From contig CM030851.1 of assembly GCA_018105865.1 (NCBI GenBank), positions 9,846,328 to 9,910,327 on the forward strand: DNA of 64,000 nucleotides, read 5' to 3'. The position numbers and the translations under genes are program-made. Source of the stretch: Metaphire vulgaris (Eukaryota; Annelida; Clitellata; Crassiclitellata; Megascolecidae). Below the pieces are notes generated by a model. The model saw only the letters and a program-made list of their open reading frames with translations, ran no database searches and was not told the DNA's origin. Below, one piece after another: positions 33,633-46,800 of the stretch (position 1 is its first letter; every line of letters begins with the position of its first letter).

Positions 33633-33949
33633 CAGTGGCATAGCCAAGGGGGGTTGGGGGTTATACCCCCTGGCTGCCGAAAACAAATTTTTTATTAGTT
33701 TCTATGCATTTTAAATTTTTGACGCGACTTTGGGGGTCAAAACCCCCTTGGCTATAAAATGTAACGGAGTTTAAAAGGCGAGGACCTTTTTTGCTTGTCA
33801 GGAAAAAACTAGAGTTGATAAGTTTGTTTTGCTTGTCAGGGAAAAATAGTGTTGATAATGGTTTTTTGCTTGTTAAGATTTTTCCAAAGTTGGTCATGGT
33901 CAAAACCAAAATCCAACCCCTCCTTCCGGAAATCCTGGCTACGCCACTG
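33633..33949. mobile_element. hAT-like MITE (CAGTGGCATAGCC ends), 317 bp
   Basis: Ends CAGTGGCATAGCC and GGCTACGCCACTG with a perfect 8-bp duplication CTCAAAAC (33625-33632 and 33950-33957). It contains three successive copies of a CTTTTTTGCTTGTCAGGRAAAA-like motif. Confidence 0.9.
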
Positions 33950-34265
33950 CTCAAAACAATATTCATACCACAAACTAAAAGTCTCAAGAGTCCACATCTC
34001 AAACTGTCTCATCAATTTATGTCCCAGCAAGCAAACTGAATAATATGCTAAAAAGTTCATCGCCTAAACTTGACATTTGGCAAGACGGACATGATAACAA
34101 ATTACAACATGATCATGTTTTGAAGTCAAAACGTGAAGCATTTCAGATCTAATGGAATATCGTACTCCCTAATTGAAATCAGTTCTGCTCACATCGAAAC
34201 TGCTCTAAATAACAATTTACAGTAAAATTTAACCTAGCACTACCAATTACTAATAGCATGACATC

Positions 34266-34435
34266 CAGTGGCAGGTCCACAGGGGCCCCCGTGTCCCCCC
34301 TATTGAGTTCGTGGCCCCCCAGTTGGGACCCTATACTTAATACTACATACCTAACAACAAATGGTTGGCCCCCATGATTAGAAGTTGCCACCCCAACGGC
34401 CCCCCCCCACTTGCCAAACCCTAAAGCCGCCACTG
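34266..34435. mobile_element. hAT-like MITE (CAGTGGCAGGTCC / CCGCCACTG ends), 170 bp
   Basis: Flanked by a perfect 8-bp duplication ATGACATC (34258-34265 and 34436-34443). Same family, opposite orientation, as the element at 9319-9794. Confidence 0.9.
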
Positions 34436-35148
34436 ATGACATCTACATGACCATTATACAATAAGGCACCAAGTGTCTTTGCAACATAAAATGTCAAGCG
34501 ATCATATAACATTATAAAGCAACAAAAGATATTATTACCAACCAATCAATGGTGATACAGCCTTTCTCATAAACTGATTTTAGAAAGTAACAACAGACAA
34601 GAGAACTTACTTACAGATAGACTGCATTTAAAACCATTAATTTCTCATTATTTTTTATGCATTAATTTTTACGCATTAATTTTTATGCATTATTTTTATG
34701 CAATATTTTTCAGAATTAAAAATTCAATGAATTAACAACTTTTTGATTCTTAGAACCTAAAGAGACCTGGCACCCATGTTACAATACAGAACAGCCTATT
34801 TAGGTATCAATAATTAACATTGCAAACTGAAAGCATAACATTGCAAACTAATGTTCCTAATAGATACCGAGACTCGAGTCTTATCAATGCATTCAAATCA
34901 GCAAGATAGGCTAAAAATCATTTAGAATTTTTTAGCTTAAACAAAATCATAATATGCAAACACAGGACAACTAGAAAAGAATTTCTCCACTAAGATTATA
35001 ATCAAAGAGATCAGAGTACAATATTAAATATTGATACATGTAAATGCATGCATGCATTTTAAAACCCTATCACATTATCTACAATGCACACCTACTCATT
35101 CAATAACTACAGTTTTTCAATACAAGAGTACAAACAAACACTACAGTG

Positions 35149-35325
35149 CAGTGGCGTAGCCACGGGAGGGTTTAAAACCCCCCTTGGATGGTGAAACAAA
35201 TTTTGGGGATGTATTCCCATGCAATTTTTATTTTCTGAGGTGATTTTTGGGGTAAAAAGCCCCCTTGGCGGTTATCGACGACCTTTTTTTCAAACCCCCT
35301 TCTGGGAATCCTGGCTACGCCACTG
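35149..35325. mobile_element. hAT-like MITE (CAGTGGCGTAGCC ends), 177 bp
   Basis: Ends CAGTGGCGTAGCCACG and CTGGCTACGCCACTG with flanks CTACAGTG and CTATAGTG (7/8). It lies just beyond the SPPL2 stop codon and may be transcribed in the 3' UTR. Confidence 0.88.
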
Positions 35326-35435
35326 CTATAGTGGTTCACTAATCTGCCAATTGAAAAGACGCATGAACAAAGCCGGGGCAAAAAAAACAACAGAAAAAGT
35401 TTTCATGAAAATTTGATATGCTCAGTACTTTGTAA

Positions 35436-35570
35436 CTACTGTGCAACAAGCATCAAGTCTTCCTCTCCAGCAGATGATTCTGCAGCTGCCTCATCTGATT
35501 TCACAGCATTCCTCTCAGATGGAGATAAACTTACATCCTCACTGGCATGCGAAGAATTCTGAAGCAATTT
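35436..35570 (-). CDS. SPPL2: SPPL2 coding exon 15 and stop
   Basis: KLLQNSSHASEDVSLSPSER, then SSAGEEDLMLVAQ and stop: a hydrophilic, Ser/Glu-rich cytosolic tail. DLMLV could act as an acidic/hydrophobic sorting signal, but that is inference. Confidence 0.88.
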   Translation of the reverse strand, partial: KLLQNSSHASEDVSLSPSERNAVKSDEAAAESSAGEEDLMLVAQ

Positions 35571-38500
35571 CTGAAATAATAACAACAATAATAACAATGC
35601 ACTTTTATACCACCGTTTCTAGTACCGATACTTTGTGAGGACTAGTAGGTTTTGAGGCTGTCCTGTCTGACAGCTAGTAAAGTTTCTTGCTGGCAAATTA
35701 TGCGGTTCACCAACTAAGACCTAAAGCCAATAGAAAAACTCTGTCATCCAAAAGCGTAAGCAAATTATTAAAGAATCGGATATCTGGAAATGATCTAATA
35801 GACATCAACGGTGTCCAAGACATCAGCGCTGTAACACGACATAATGTGTTGGATATGAAGACGCATGATGCATTGCAAAGTGATTGGAAGCACATATATA
35901 GTTTGGATTACAGTAATGGCTTAGTAGTCAATACCACCACAAATAATCGGACAAGAGGCTACTTACCGGCTTTCCGCTCCACAGCTGTTCAAATTCCTTT
36001 CTCATTAGAGCCAATATGAAAGTTGTCAGGAGAGTACACGGCACGAGATAAAGAAGAGCCGGTTGGCCTTTCTTCATCAACACAAGAGCCACAAATGTAA
36101 TGGCCAGCCCAAGGCCATATGCTGGAAAGCACAGAATTAACACAAAGGCTTTACAATAATAAACGTAAAACATATCAGCGTACACAAATGATGATGATGA
36201 AATTAAATGTCGACATTTTCCACATCTGTCATTACCGTAAGCACAGTCATTCATTCTCTTTTATAATTAATCAACTTTGCTTCTTCACCAGATCAATATC
36301 AAGTTCAAGGGAATGAAAGAAATCTATAAATAGCTCTACAGCATATAAAAAAAATTAGGCAACAACTTCCAGACAAAAGTCCAAGAACTGGAATCTTACC
36401 AAGTGACGTGACAAAGAAGTATATGCCCCCGCTATTAATCTGAAGGTCAAATCCATAACAGAAAGCCACCAGTAAACCTAAACAGCAATTTGTAAACATT
36501 AGGTAAACAACACCGTCCAGTTGTCCATCAATACACAAAACCCGAGAACAATGAAAACACGAATAAATTACAGCTCTATTTTTAGAAACTCCTAAGCACC
36601 TAAGAATAAGCAGCTACTGCTTCAGCTTCATGAAACAGGGTTGGTTTTTTCAAACCAAGGGTGAAAGCCCCCTTAGTCCATCACCACAATTTTCCCCTCC
36701 CTCCATAAAATACACTGGCTTATGGCTGGGGTAGTTATGGACACTCCAGCATGTCCTGTCTCTGCAAATTCCTGGGGGGAGGGGGGACACAGTGGAAATC
36801 ACATATCCATGTGTAACACCCACAGGGCTAAAGGTTGAGCTAAAGGTCATGAACTACTGTTACGAACTGCAAATGCAATTATGGTAATGTAATCTGGGGT
36901 GTATGATATATATCTCATAATAAGGGATACTGAAATGGCATGTATACAGCAAGTTCTAATTCGTCCAGAGATAGAATAGATTATTGCACAAACCGGGAAC
37001 AAAAATATCACCAAATCCAAGCAGAGAATATGGCAAAAAACAGGAGGCATATTCATTGATGTTCATCTTTGGAAACATTAACACAATTGGCAACTAAAAA
37101 AGAAAATACTAAAATCTGTAGTGACAGAAAATAGTCGATGATGCAACACCTCACACAAACAGACTGCATAAAGAGACTAAAAACGCACCTGTTCGGACAC
37201 TCCTTTAATTCAATGTAAAGCACTCTTGACACTAGCCCGCTAGGAAAATAGTGCTATATAAATCTGCCTATAACTAACTAACTAACTAAACATAAAAAAT
37301 GAGAAAATAATTGTAATAAGAAAACCTTGACCCCATGAAACATGACTGAACTAAAACTAATACTTTTACTACAAATTAGATAAGACCTATTACCTAGATC
37401 TAAGTTTCTGCTCTAACACATTCAATGCCACCATTGATCTCCCCCCATAACAGACCTGGATAAAACACCAGACTTGGAGTCCTCGAGGCCGTGGCCTTGG
37501 CCTCGAGGCGCCTCGAGGCCAAGTGACGCTGGCCTTGGCCTTGGCCTCGGGATACAAGTCCTCGGCCTTGGCCTTGGCCTCGGACCTGCTGGCCTCGGCC
37601 TTGGCCTTGGCCTCGGGTACAAGTCCTCGGCCTTGGCCTCGGGATACAAGTCCTCGGCCTTGTGTACTCGAGGCCAAGCCCTCACACCATGGAATTAAAC
37701 AAGAAAATCGCGCATTCAAAATGTTGGAAGTGACGAATAATATCTGAACAAAACGTCCTCTGTTCAATCCAAACGGTAGACCCTGAGAATTCCTGCTAAG
37801 TCTAATAGCTTGTAATTATGTTGCTTGCATTGACAAGGCTGACATTGTTTGAAGCGAACATTGCCTCAGGGATTGAAGTAGGCATTTGGACCAGATAATT
37901 GGGTTTCTTGCTAATAAAAGTATTAAAAGGCTTGAACCTAAATGGATATATGGCGTCTATTTTAGAGCAGTTCTAGACTATGGCGGCTTCACAGGGGGCT
38001 GGGGTTTATTGTCTCTAAAGTATAACAGAGACACCTGCGAGGCTGCATCTGCTTAGGCTAAGGAGGTTGTAGACTGATCGCACTTGGAAAAGAAACGGTG
38101 CCGTAGTGACAGCAATCTCTGCTGTAGGCCTACCTATTGCTATTAAAGTTTGTAAGTAAAAATACGCAAGCAAAGAATATGGTCACAAATGAGCCTAGCA
38201 TTTTGCAGTTTGCTTTCACCGATTTCAAAATAATAAATGAAAGAAAGTGGTCCGTGAAATGCAAGCAATGTCGCGAAATAATAAGTGAAACTCGAGGAAC
38301 TTCAAGTGGGTTCAAGAAACATCTGGATATAAAACATGAGACTGGCAAACAGCTACAAAACATCAAAAGGTATTTTAATTTTATTTTTAAAACATGGTTG
38401 GTAGTAGGTACTGGACCCTACTGCCATGGACGCCAATCCATAAGGAGCCAGGGCACCCAATAATTTGGGTAGGGGCCCAGCACTTGTTTGGCCCCCAAAA

Positions 38501-41500
38501 TTTCAATATTTTGATGTTTAATCTGCCCAAATCGAGTGTTGGCCCTGATCAGCGCGCGATTTGCAGGGAAAGAGGGGATTTTACCCCACTGTCCATGTAC
38601 ATCTCTTCCACTGAGGTGGATACTGCAGGGCCGTTTCAAGGTCTTCGTAGGCCTTGGGCACTCTCATATTCGTAGGCCCTCCTCAACTTAAACCTCCAAG
38701 TTGCCAACTATGCAACCAACTGTGGATTAAACTGTAGAGTTTAACACTTCTGCATTATTTCATGACTTCGTGTTTAACGGGGGCGTCATTTGGGGGCAAG
38801 GGCGTGGCTCCAAGGAAATGAAGAAATAATGTAACAAATAAATAAATAAATGTAAAATGTGCAAAAAATTTGTCAAAAATTTGGCAAAATGTACCTAAAA
38901 ATTTGGCCAAAAACGCCAAATATCTGCTGGCCTTGGCCTTGACTTCGGACCTGCTGGCCTTGGCCTTGGCCTTGGCCTCGGACCTGCTGGCCTTGGCCTT
39001 GGCCTTGGCCTTGGCCTCGGACCTTCTGGCCTTGGCCTTGGCCTCGGACCTCCTGGCCTTGGCCTCGCCTTGGCCTCGACAGTTGTGGCCTCGACTCCAA
39101 GTCTGTAAAACACTGCTTGTGACTCCAAAGTCAGGAATGCCTCTGAGTAGAAATATAAGAGGTGCCATACAAATTTAATTAACATTACATTACTTGCACA
39201 ATCTAGCAGATATATTATAGCAAAGTAAATGGTCAAATGTGCTGGTTGGTCAGAGTTGTTGGTCAAAGGTATGTTGTGGTCAAATATCAGTTAGGAACTA
39301 CCGGTAATAAATGCCAATATGATGCTTACAACTAGATAATGAAGCATTAACTATTGCTATAGTCCAGTTAGCCCACAATGCATGGTGCCTTGTTCCTTTA
39401 AAAGGGTTTCCTTATGCATTTTTGCTGCCTTGGAACCAATAATATTAGAATATTGGAAGTAGCAAATGAGTTAAAGCAACATTAGAGTCAAGAACTTAAT
39501 AAATATGGAAGTTCTTAGTTTCATTGGTCTCAATTTGCTGCCAACATCAAGAATAGGGCGGGACAACATCAAATTGCCTGGCAAATGTACATAAACAAAA
39601 CGGATTATACAGGTAAGCATTAATTATATATATATATATTAGGGTGGTCCTCAAAAGCAAAGTTAAACTTTTTCAAAGTGCTTTTGCATTTTCCTGTTCC
39701 ATTTGGGGTAAAAACAAATTGGGAAAAATTTCAATCGAATCTAAACATATTTAGTACTGTCACACGACCCCTATATTTACAGTGTGTGAAAAAATCTTGC
39801 ATCGGCTGCAAAACCGAACTATTTTAATAATTTTTTGATATTATTATCAGATTTTCTTGTAGAATTGGTTGTTATTATATATTGTTTGTATCAATTTTCA
39901 TTCTGCCTCCGTTTCTGTATGTGATGTCACTTGATTATGCACTTTTCCCAGACTTTTATGAGGAAATATGGCCACTGTGTGATTTCTCGAATCTTTACTA
40001 AAATGGTCACTCGCGGGAGTTCGCATGATATGGTGCGCGTTCTAACTACTTTAGCTCAATATGCGCTTTTGAATTTTATAAGGTAGCCTTGAAAGGGCCA
40101 TTTTTATTTATTGTGGTCATTAGTACTTTATGGGCCATCCCTTGTTCTTTCTGACTAAATAACATCTGTGTGGCATGGAATGGACCAGTTTGACAAGGTG
40201 CTCATTAGTTATGATGTGATTCAAGGCTGCAATTAGAGACTCAATCAGCTCACGCCTTTTCTGCGGCTGATTCTTGGTAATCTCGGCTGACACTTTATAC
40301 TACAAGTTCTCAATAGTGTCAAGATCAGGTGACTGAGCCGGCTAATCAATGGACTGAACTCCGTGATTCTTCTTCCAACAGGCAACAATTTTCTCTCTGA
40401 GACAGGGTGCATTGTAGTCCTGAAACAAATACTTGCTAGGAAATAGCTGTTTAGCTGATGGCAGCATACATTTCTCTAGAATTTCTCTAGAATGCCAATG
40501 TATTTCTCTGCATTTACCAACCAGTCAACAATATGTAGTCTTCCAAGCCCACTGGCTGCCATGAATCCCCACACCATAACTTTCGTTGGATGTTTCACTG
40601 GCATGTTTAGGCACTCCGGCTTCTATTCTTCATGTGGAAACCTTCTTACAAAAATCTTGCCATGGTTCCATAGACTGCAAATGTGCTTTCATCACTGAAG
40701 AAAACTTTCTCTCATGACTGACACAACACAGTATTCTAGACGAGATCTTACTAATGACTTATATAGTTTTCCCTCAGAAGAAGTTCAGGAAACGTTAGCT
40801 TCTGGTTATCAGATGTTCTGATCAGGACTCTATTGCCTCTGGTGGCTGACTTCCTAGGCCGACCGCAACGGGGTCGATCTGTCGTACTTTTGGTATCCTT
40901 GTGCTTCAGTAAAATGCGCATAACCATGCTTTGATTACAGCCGACCTTTGCTGCAATGTTTCGACTGGAATAGCCTTTTTTGATCAGAACCACAAGGACG
41001 CGGTCTTCACTAGATAGAAACTGCCTCAACAACGACAACGCCAATACTTGCTACAAGTTGTTGAGGGGCATCACAAGCAGTTCCCTAATGCACAGAAAAG
41101 CCAGCATCTAGTCGATGACACTGATCCGTATGCCAGTGATACATCATAGAACTCATTGATTATTATGATTACTTTGCAATAGTCTTGATTACAGTGGCAT
41201 AAAGTTCAACAGTTTTTGGTTTAATGCCTTTTTGGTACTAAATAATTGGACTACTTTTAAAGGACATTTGTTATTAGTGTCGCATCTAAATATTGGTATG
41301 AACATAGTGGGTACAAGGTCTCATCATTGACAGAAATCCTGTCTGCAATTGATGAATACATATACGTAGTTACATAAAAACACAACATACATAGTCTAAC
41401 GTTTTGCTGACTCATGGTAATACCGGGCCAAATATCGGTGAAAACTGGCTGCTATGGGATGTTTGGACATTTTTAGAGCATGCTGTGTAGCACCTATGAT

Positions 41501-41963
41501 AAAGATTAATACACCAGTCAACTCAGCTGGGAAAAGTGTATGCACACTGCAAATTTCAGCCTGATATCTGCTGTTTTTCTCAAGATATTAAACTTCAAAA
41601 ACCGTAAAACTTAACACGTAGCGCTGACTCGTGATTAGCCTCGTATCTTCAAAATATCATATCTCTGAGAGTTTTTAACAAAACTAGCTGAAAATTTCAA
41701 GATTTACTCAACTTGAGCTGTACTTCAAGCCCTACAAATTTCTTGCAGATCTGAGATGGTGTGGTGAACAATTGTCTAAATACTGGCTGCGTTGTCATGG
41801 AATGACCCTGTTTGTAATTTTCAATGTAAGTGTGACAGTGGTTAATAAGGGTCTATGAATGCCAAACTTGGTACCAATGTTTTTTATTAGAAAATGAACA
41901 GCTTAAACAAAAAGCACTTCAATAAAATCTACTTTTAAAATTTTGTGTACATTTGAGGACCAC

Positions 41964-42031
<68 letters not shown>

Positions 42032-43778
42032 CGATTACCTTTTCACCTGAAGAACTTCCCTTCCCGTAGCAATATCAACCATTACACTTGACCCATCCTA
42101 TGAATCAAAAGTAAGCAATGACACTGCAGTAAGATAATAATTCAACTTCTGGAGCTTGCTATCTGTCTGTAATGCCCGCCATGACCAAATTGTTTTATCA
42201 AGCAACAAATTCACAGATCTAGTCAATTCACACAAAACATTTCGCAATAAGAAGCTACCCTAAATAAATATGCGATAATTCTTAATCATTTTTCTGACCC
42301 ATTTAACATTCAACCCACTTTCTGATTTAAATTGTCACAATAATTGCAACTATATACTGAAACTTTCAATTTACTACTTAAGTGCAAATGTTTATATGAA
42401 CATTGAGTTCCGACTGAATCGCTCATTTACAATTAAAACTGTATTGTTAAAAATTTTTACCTTTGTGAACAATGGCGTAATGAATACAAAGAAAATATCG
42501 TAGACAAACAAAAGAATAAGAAAAATTGAACAGATCTACAAACAGCACAACACCAACCGAATAAACTCAAACGCTGCAAACCATGTAGCAAATACTTCAC
42601 AAACTGCCGCAAAAGTTCAGCAACAAAGTTTCAAAATTATTTTGCATAAACTAGTAGCTATCTTATCAGACAACTAAATCAGAAACACAAAGACTGCTAA
42701 GCACATCTCATTTTCAATTTCTGGCATTCAGTGGTACTATGACAACAGGGGTATGTTAGCAGAGTGGTAACAACGTTGGACTAGAGAGCAGAGGGTCGCA
42801 GGTTCAACATCCACAGGAGCCCAAAGGTCGACTCAGCCTCAGAGGGCATTGGCAAAACGAGAAGCAGTGATAAAAGCTGCACAGAGTCAAACAGGTATGC
42901 TACGCGATGCACTACTAGCCCCATATCCGTGGTATTGCACGTCTGGCTGAGGGCTAAAGAAATAGAGATCAGCGCCACCCTATGAGCCTGTGAGGCTCGG
43001 GAAGGACTTTGACTTTTTGACAACAGTTAGATAGTGCTTCTATGTAAAACGCAACAGTCAAGATTTAACTCAATATCATCAGTTAAGTATATGCTAACCT
43101 TAAGACTTGGAAGTCTGACTTTCTTCAGCATCTTGAGACAGAAAGCAACTCCAAGAATGTCTTGCAACACCCATGCATAACTACAAAATCCAATTTCAAA
43201 ACTAAGATACACATGTTAAAACATTCAACAACAACAACAACAACAGCAGCAACAGCAACAGCAACAGCAACAATAATAACATCCCATTCAGATAAAGTGA
43301 AGTCAAATTAACAATCCACTTATCTAAGTGTTTAACATTGCTATTAAAGCTAAATTATGAAAACCTCAGTGAAAAACAAAGAATAAAATACAATTTATTG
43401 AGAAAATTTTAACAACAAATATATGAACAAAAACAACAACAACAACAACAACAACAACAATAATAATAATAATAATAAGGTGCATATTTATAAACAAGAT
43501 AAACAAGTAGGACAATGAAACAATAAATAAACTTTGTGTGCTTGAAGACTTAAAGTAGAAGATCAAAAGGCAACCTCTTGTGTCTTTCAATCAGCCACCA
43601 AATGCCAATTGCCAAACAGAGGCCAAGCAGTACAAGTTTACACACTTCTGGCCTCGTTCTGAAGTAGTAAATTCGATTCTGGGGAATTCTAGAAAGACAC
43701 AGAATATAATTACAATGACATTTAAATCAAGAGTCCAACATTATTATCAATCAACCATAAGATTTCAGCAAGATCCCC

Positions 43779-43832
<54 letters not shown>

Positions 43833-46800
43833 TATGCTAGTTTATAATTAATTTGTGAAATAATTGTTAGCACATCGCTTAAACATTGAGTAATAGTTGT
43901 TAGCTTTCATCGGATCGGAATACATGCAGAAAGGCTGTCGGTTATCAAGAATTCAATCAAAACATCAACTCAACATCAGTGAAACACTGTGTATGCATCA
44001 CTGCGAGCACGTACACACGCGTGCGCACACGTATGTGTGTGTGTGTGTGAACCACATGCATTTGTGCACACACTATTATCCAGCAGTTAGTCAATTTATC
44101 CACGAACAGATCTTTCAACAATCTTCCATAGTCAGCAACTACGATGCAGTCATCACAACTGATAATTTATGAGATAAAGAAGATGAATCAATTACAAAAT
44201 GTGTCTTCTTAGAGTTAGTAACTTAACGTCATCATATTAACAGCACAAAACTTTACCTGCAAACGGTTATCGAAGGAACAAAAGTTTTGATGATCAACCA
44301 CAGGACATCGGCCAGGGCACAGCTCGAAGCCAACGCAAACAGCACAATGATGACGTAGACTGTTGAAAAAAGAAAAAATATTTAATATCATATAAACAAG
44401 GCAAGGCAAAGTAAATCTCAGAGGGCACGGTGGAGTAATGGTAGGGTTCTTGCCATACAATTGAAGGGTCGTGGGTCTGAATCCGACTCTAACCGCTAAG
44501 TTGTGACGTTGGTGGACAAGTAGTTCACCCCAATTGTCCATGAGTCAGGCAACCCATCTACTTCACTCATCTCATCTCACAGTGGTATAAAGGCCTGTTG
44601 GACCTTCCCTAGGGCAAAGTAGTCATCGATGTCACTGTCACCATATAAGCATATATCAATTATAAGACTGCAAAGTATGTATTCACTATCATTCACTTGA
44701 CTGATAAAACAATTTCAATAATAAGATAACAATTACAACGCAACACTGTAAGAAGCCACGTGTATTCAAGACGCACATTTACGGGAATAAAACCATGTAA
44801 TGTAAAGCAAAGATGTGCATGGCACCTCTTCTATTTCTACTCAGAGGTGCTATCAGTTTTGGGGGCTGCCCATTAATTATGTCAAAAATTTGTGGGCAAT
44901 TGTTGACGTAATTAATGGACAGCCCCCTAGAGTTGCTTAGATGACAACAAAGACAATAATTTTTTCATGCACAGCTGGATAATTGCTAAAACAGAATCAG
45001 TGAGAAATGCACATCAGTGGATGGCAAAATCAAATTATATACTCTTCAGTATCGAGCTTCAATCACAATTTGCAGCAGATGAAAACCTTTATGGTACAGT
45101 AGAACCTCGTTATATCGAAGTTCAAGGGACCGTGATAAATACTTCTATATATCCGAGGTTCGATATATCCGATTCCTGTATCATTAATTAACACTGTTTT
45201 GGCGGGACCGGCGCTCAAACTTCGATATAAACGTGATTTCGATATAAGCAAGTTCGATATAACGAGGTTCTACTGTATATGTATCAGAGGCAGAGATATC
45301 ACCATTTTGAAAAGTACATACTCAGGTAGTCGTATAAAAAGTAAAGCCCCAGCAGCATAGCACACATGATGATGACAACAAAGACAATAATTTTTGGCGA
45401 ATAAGGAACTTCTCCTTTGGATTCCTCCTCGTCATCATGCCAACGTACAGTGGTTGTTGGTCCCAGGCCCAGTTTTCTTAACCACCTGCAATCCATCAGG
45501 CAGTGACAGACTTTAAAGAATCACAAACACCCCACTAGATCAATAATGACATTGCTATCATTCCAGCTCCCAAGTCAAAATGCTTTGCAAAAATTATTTA
45601 AAATCATCGATTAAATAAATGTTTAAATTTTCTGAAATTTTTATTAAACTGAAGCTCACTAGATATATATTTTATGTTTATAATATCTGTGGATGCAAGA
45701 TGATTAAAACTAGACTCACAACCATAACAACTAAATAAGATTTAAATCAGACCTAATCCATATGCTGTAATTTGTACATGTCTGTTCTATGCAAAAATCA
45801 CTGTCTGTTGTTATGTTGAGTTAAACACAGAATGCATGCGTACTTCTTCCAAAAGAAGGTAAGCCTAACTTTGTCAGTATATCTGTCACATTTATTAAAG
45901 TTTTGAAAAGGTACAGAATAAATATGCTAACAAGATATACTTTGGTATATATATATATAAATATATAAATATATAAATATATATATATATATCAGAAGTG
46001 ATAGTGGAAAAAAGTTACAGAAGCTAGAACTAACAGTTGATATCGCACATTTCCTGACCAATACGATCCCAGCGTGACAGTGAAAATGGCAGTCAGCCAG
46101 ATAAACAACAAATTGATATCGTAATTAGCAGTCTTAGGTGCATAAAACCTCACAGACACATTTTCGCCCAAATCCTGAAACAAAATTGATCCATCAAATT
46201 ATTTCATAATAAACTAAAAAAACTAAATATTATGGTATTCAAGTTCAATCATGTAGCTATGGTAGTAATGTTTCAACTTCAGATCACAGTAATCAGATCA
46301 TTATTAATGACTGAAATAATGGAGCTGCCTTTTACAGTGGTCTTCTAGTAGTTTATAGAAATGATGCTCAAAGTTAAGCTGCTGTACATTTTGAGTTTTC
46401 ATGGATGGGCGGTGGATTAGTAGTGGTCAGCACACTGGTCTGCCAATCTTGAGGTCCATGGTTCAACTCCCGGCCACGGCAGAAACTTTTCGGTTATTTC
46501 AGTCCCAAGCACCCCCAGTCGACTCAGCTGTGATTGACTACATCGGGTGTTAACTTGGTGGAAGGTGTTAACTCGGTGGAAAGAAAGGCGGCGAGGGAAA
46601 GGCTGGCAAACCGCCCTCATTCAGCCGTTGCCATGCAAAACTGAAGGTGCTAACCCTTTGGTTCTCCAACGGACCCATGTTGGCCTAAGCAGTATACCTT
46701 TACCCTACCTTTTTACGTTTTGAGTTTGTCACCTTCAAATGAAATATCAAACTGAACATCTAAGCCAACTTCAATGAAATGATAAAAAATGCAACAGAAT

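Larger units (their letters stand above)
31276..35435. other. Intergenic region between PAPSS and SPPL2, MITE-rich
   Basis: No protein gene is supported in these 4.2 kb. The first ~200 bases upstream of the PAPSS ATG are the likely promoter area, but no TATA box or other clear core element is visible. The remainder is a set of small DNA-transposon derivatives listed separately plus AT-rich filler, with (AAT)n at 32731-32763 and 33085-33098. Confidence 0.6.

Noticed and set aside
37390..39266. EAKAKA-, PRPRPR- and LALAS-type frames
   Set aside because: All come from the CCTTGG/CCTCGG tandem arrays, which are open in several frames on both strands.
40492..40698. 68-aa plus-strand frame in the Tc1-like element
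   Set aside because: It is the antisense shadow of the transposase remnant.
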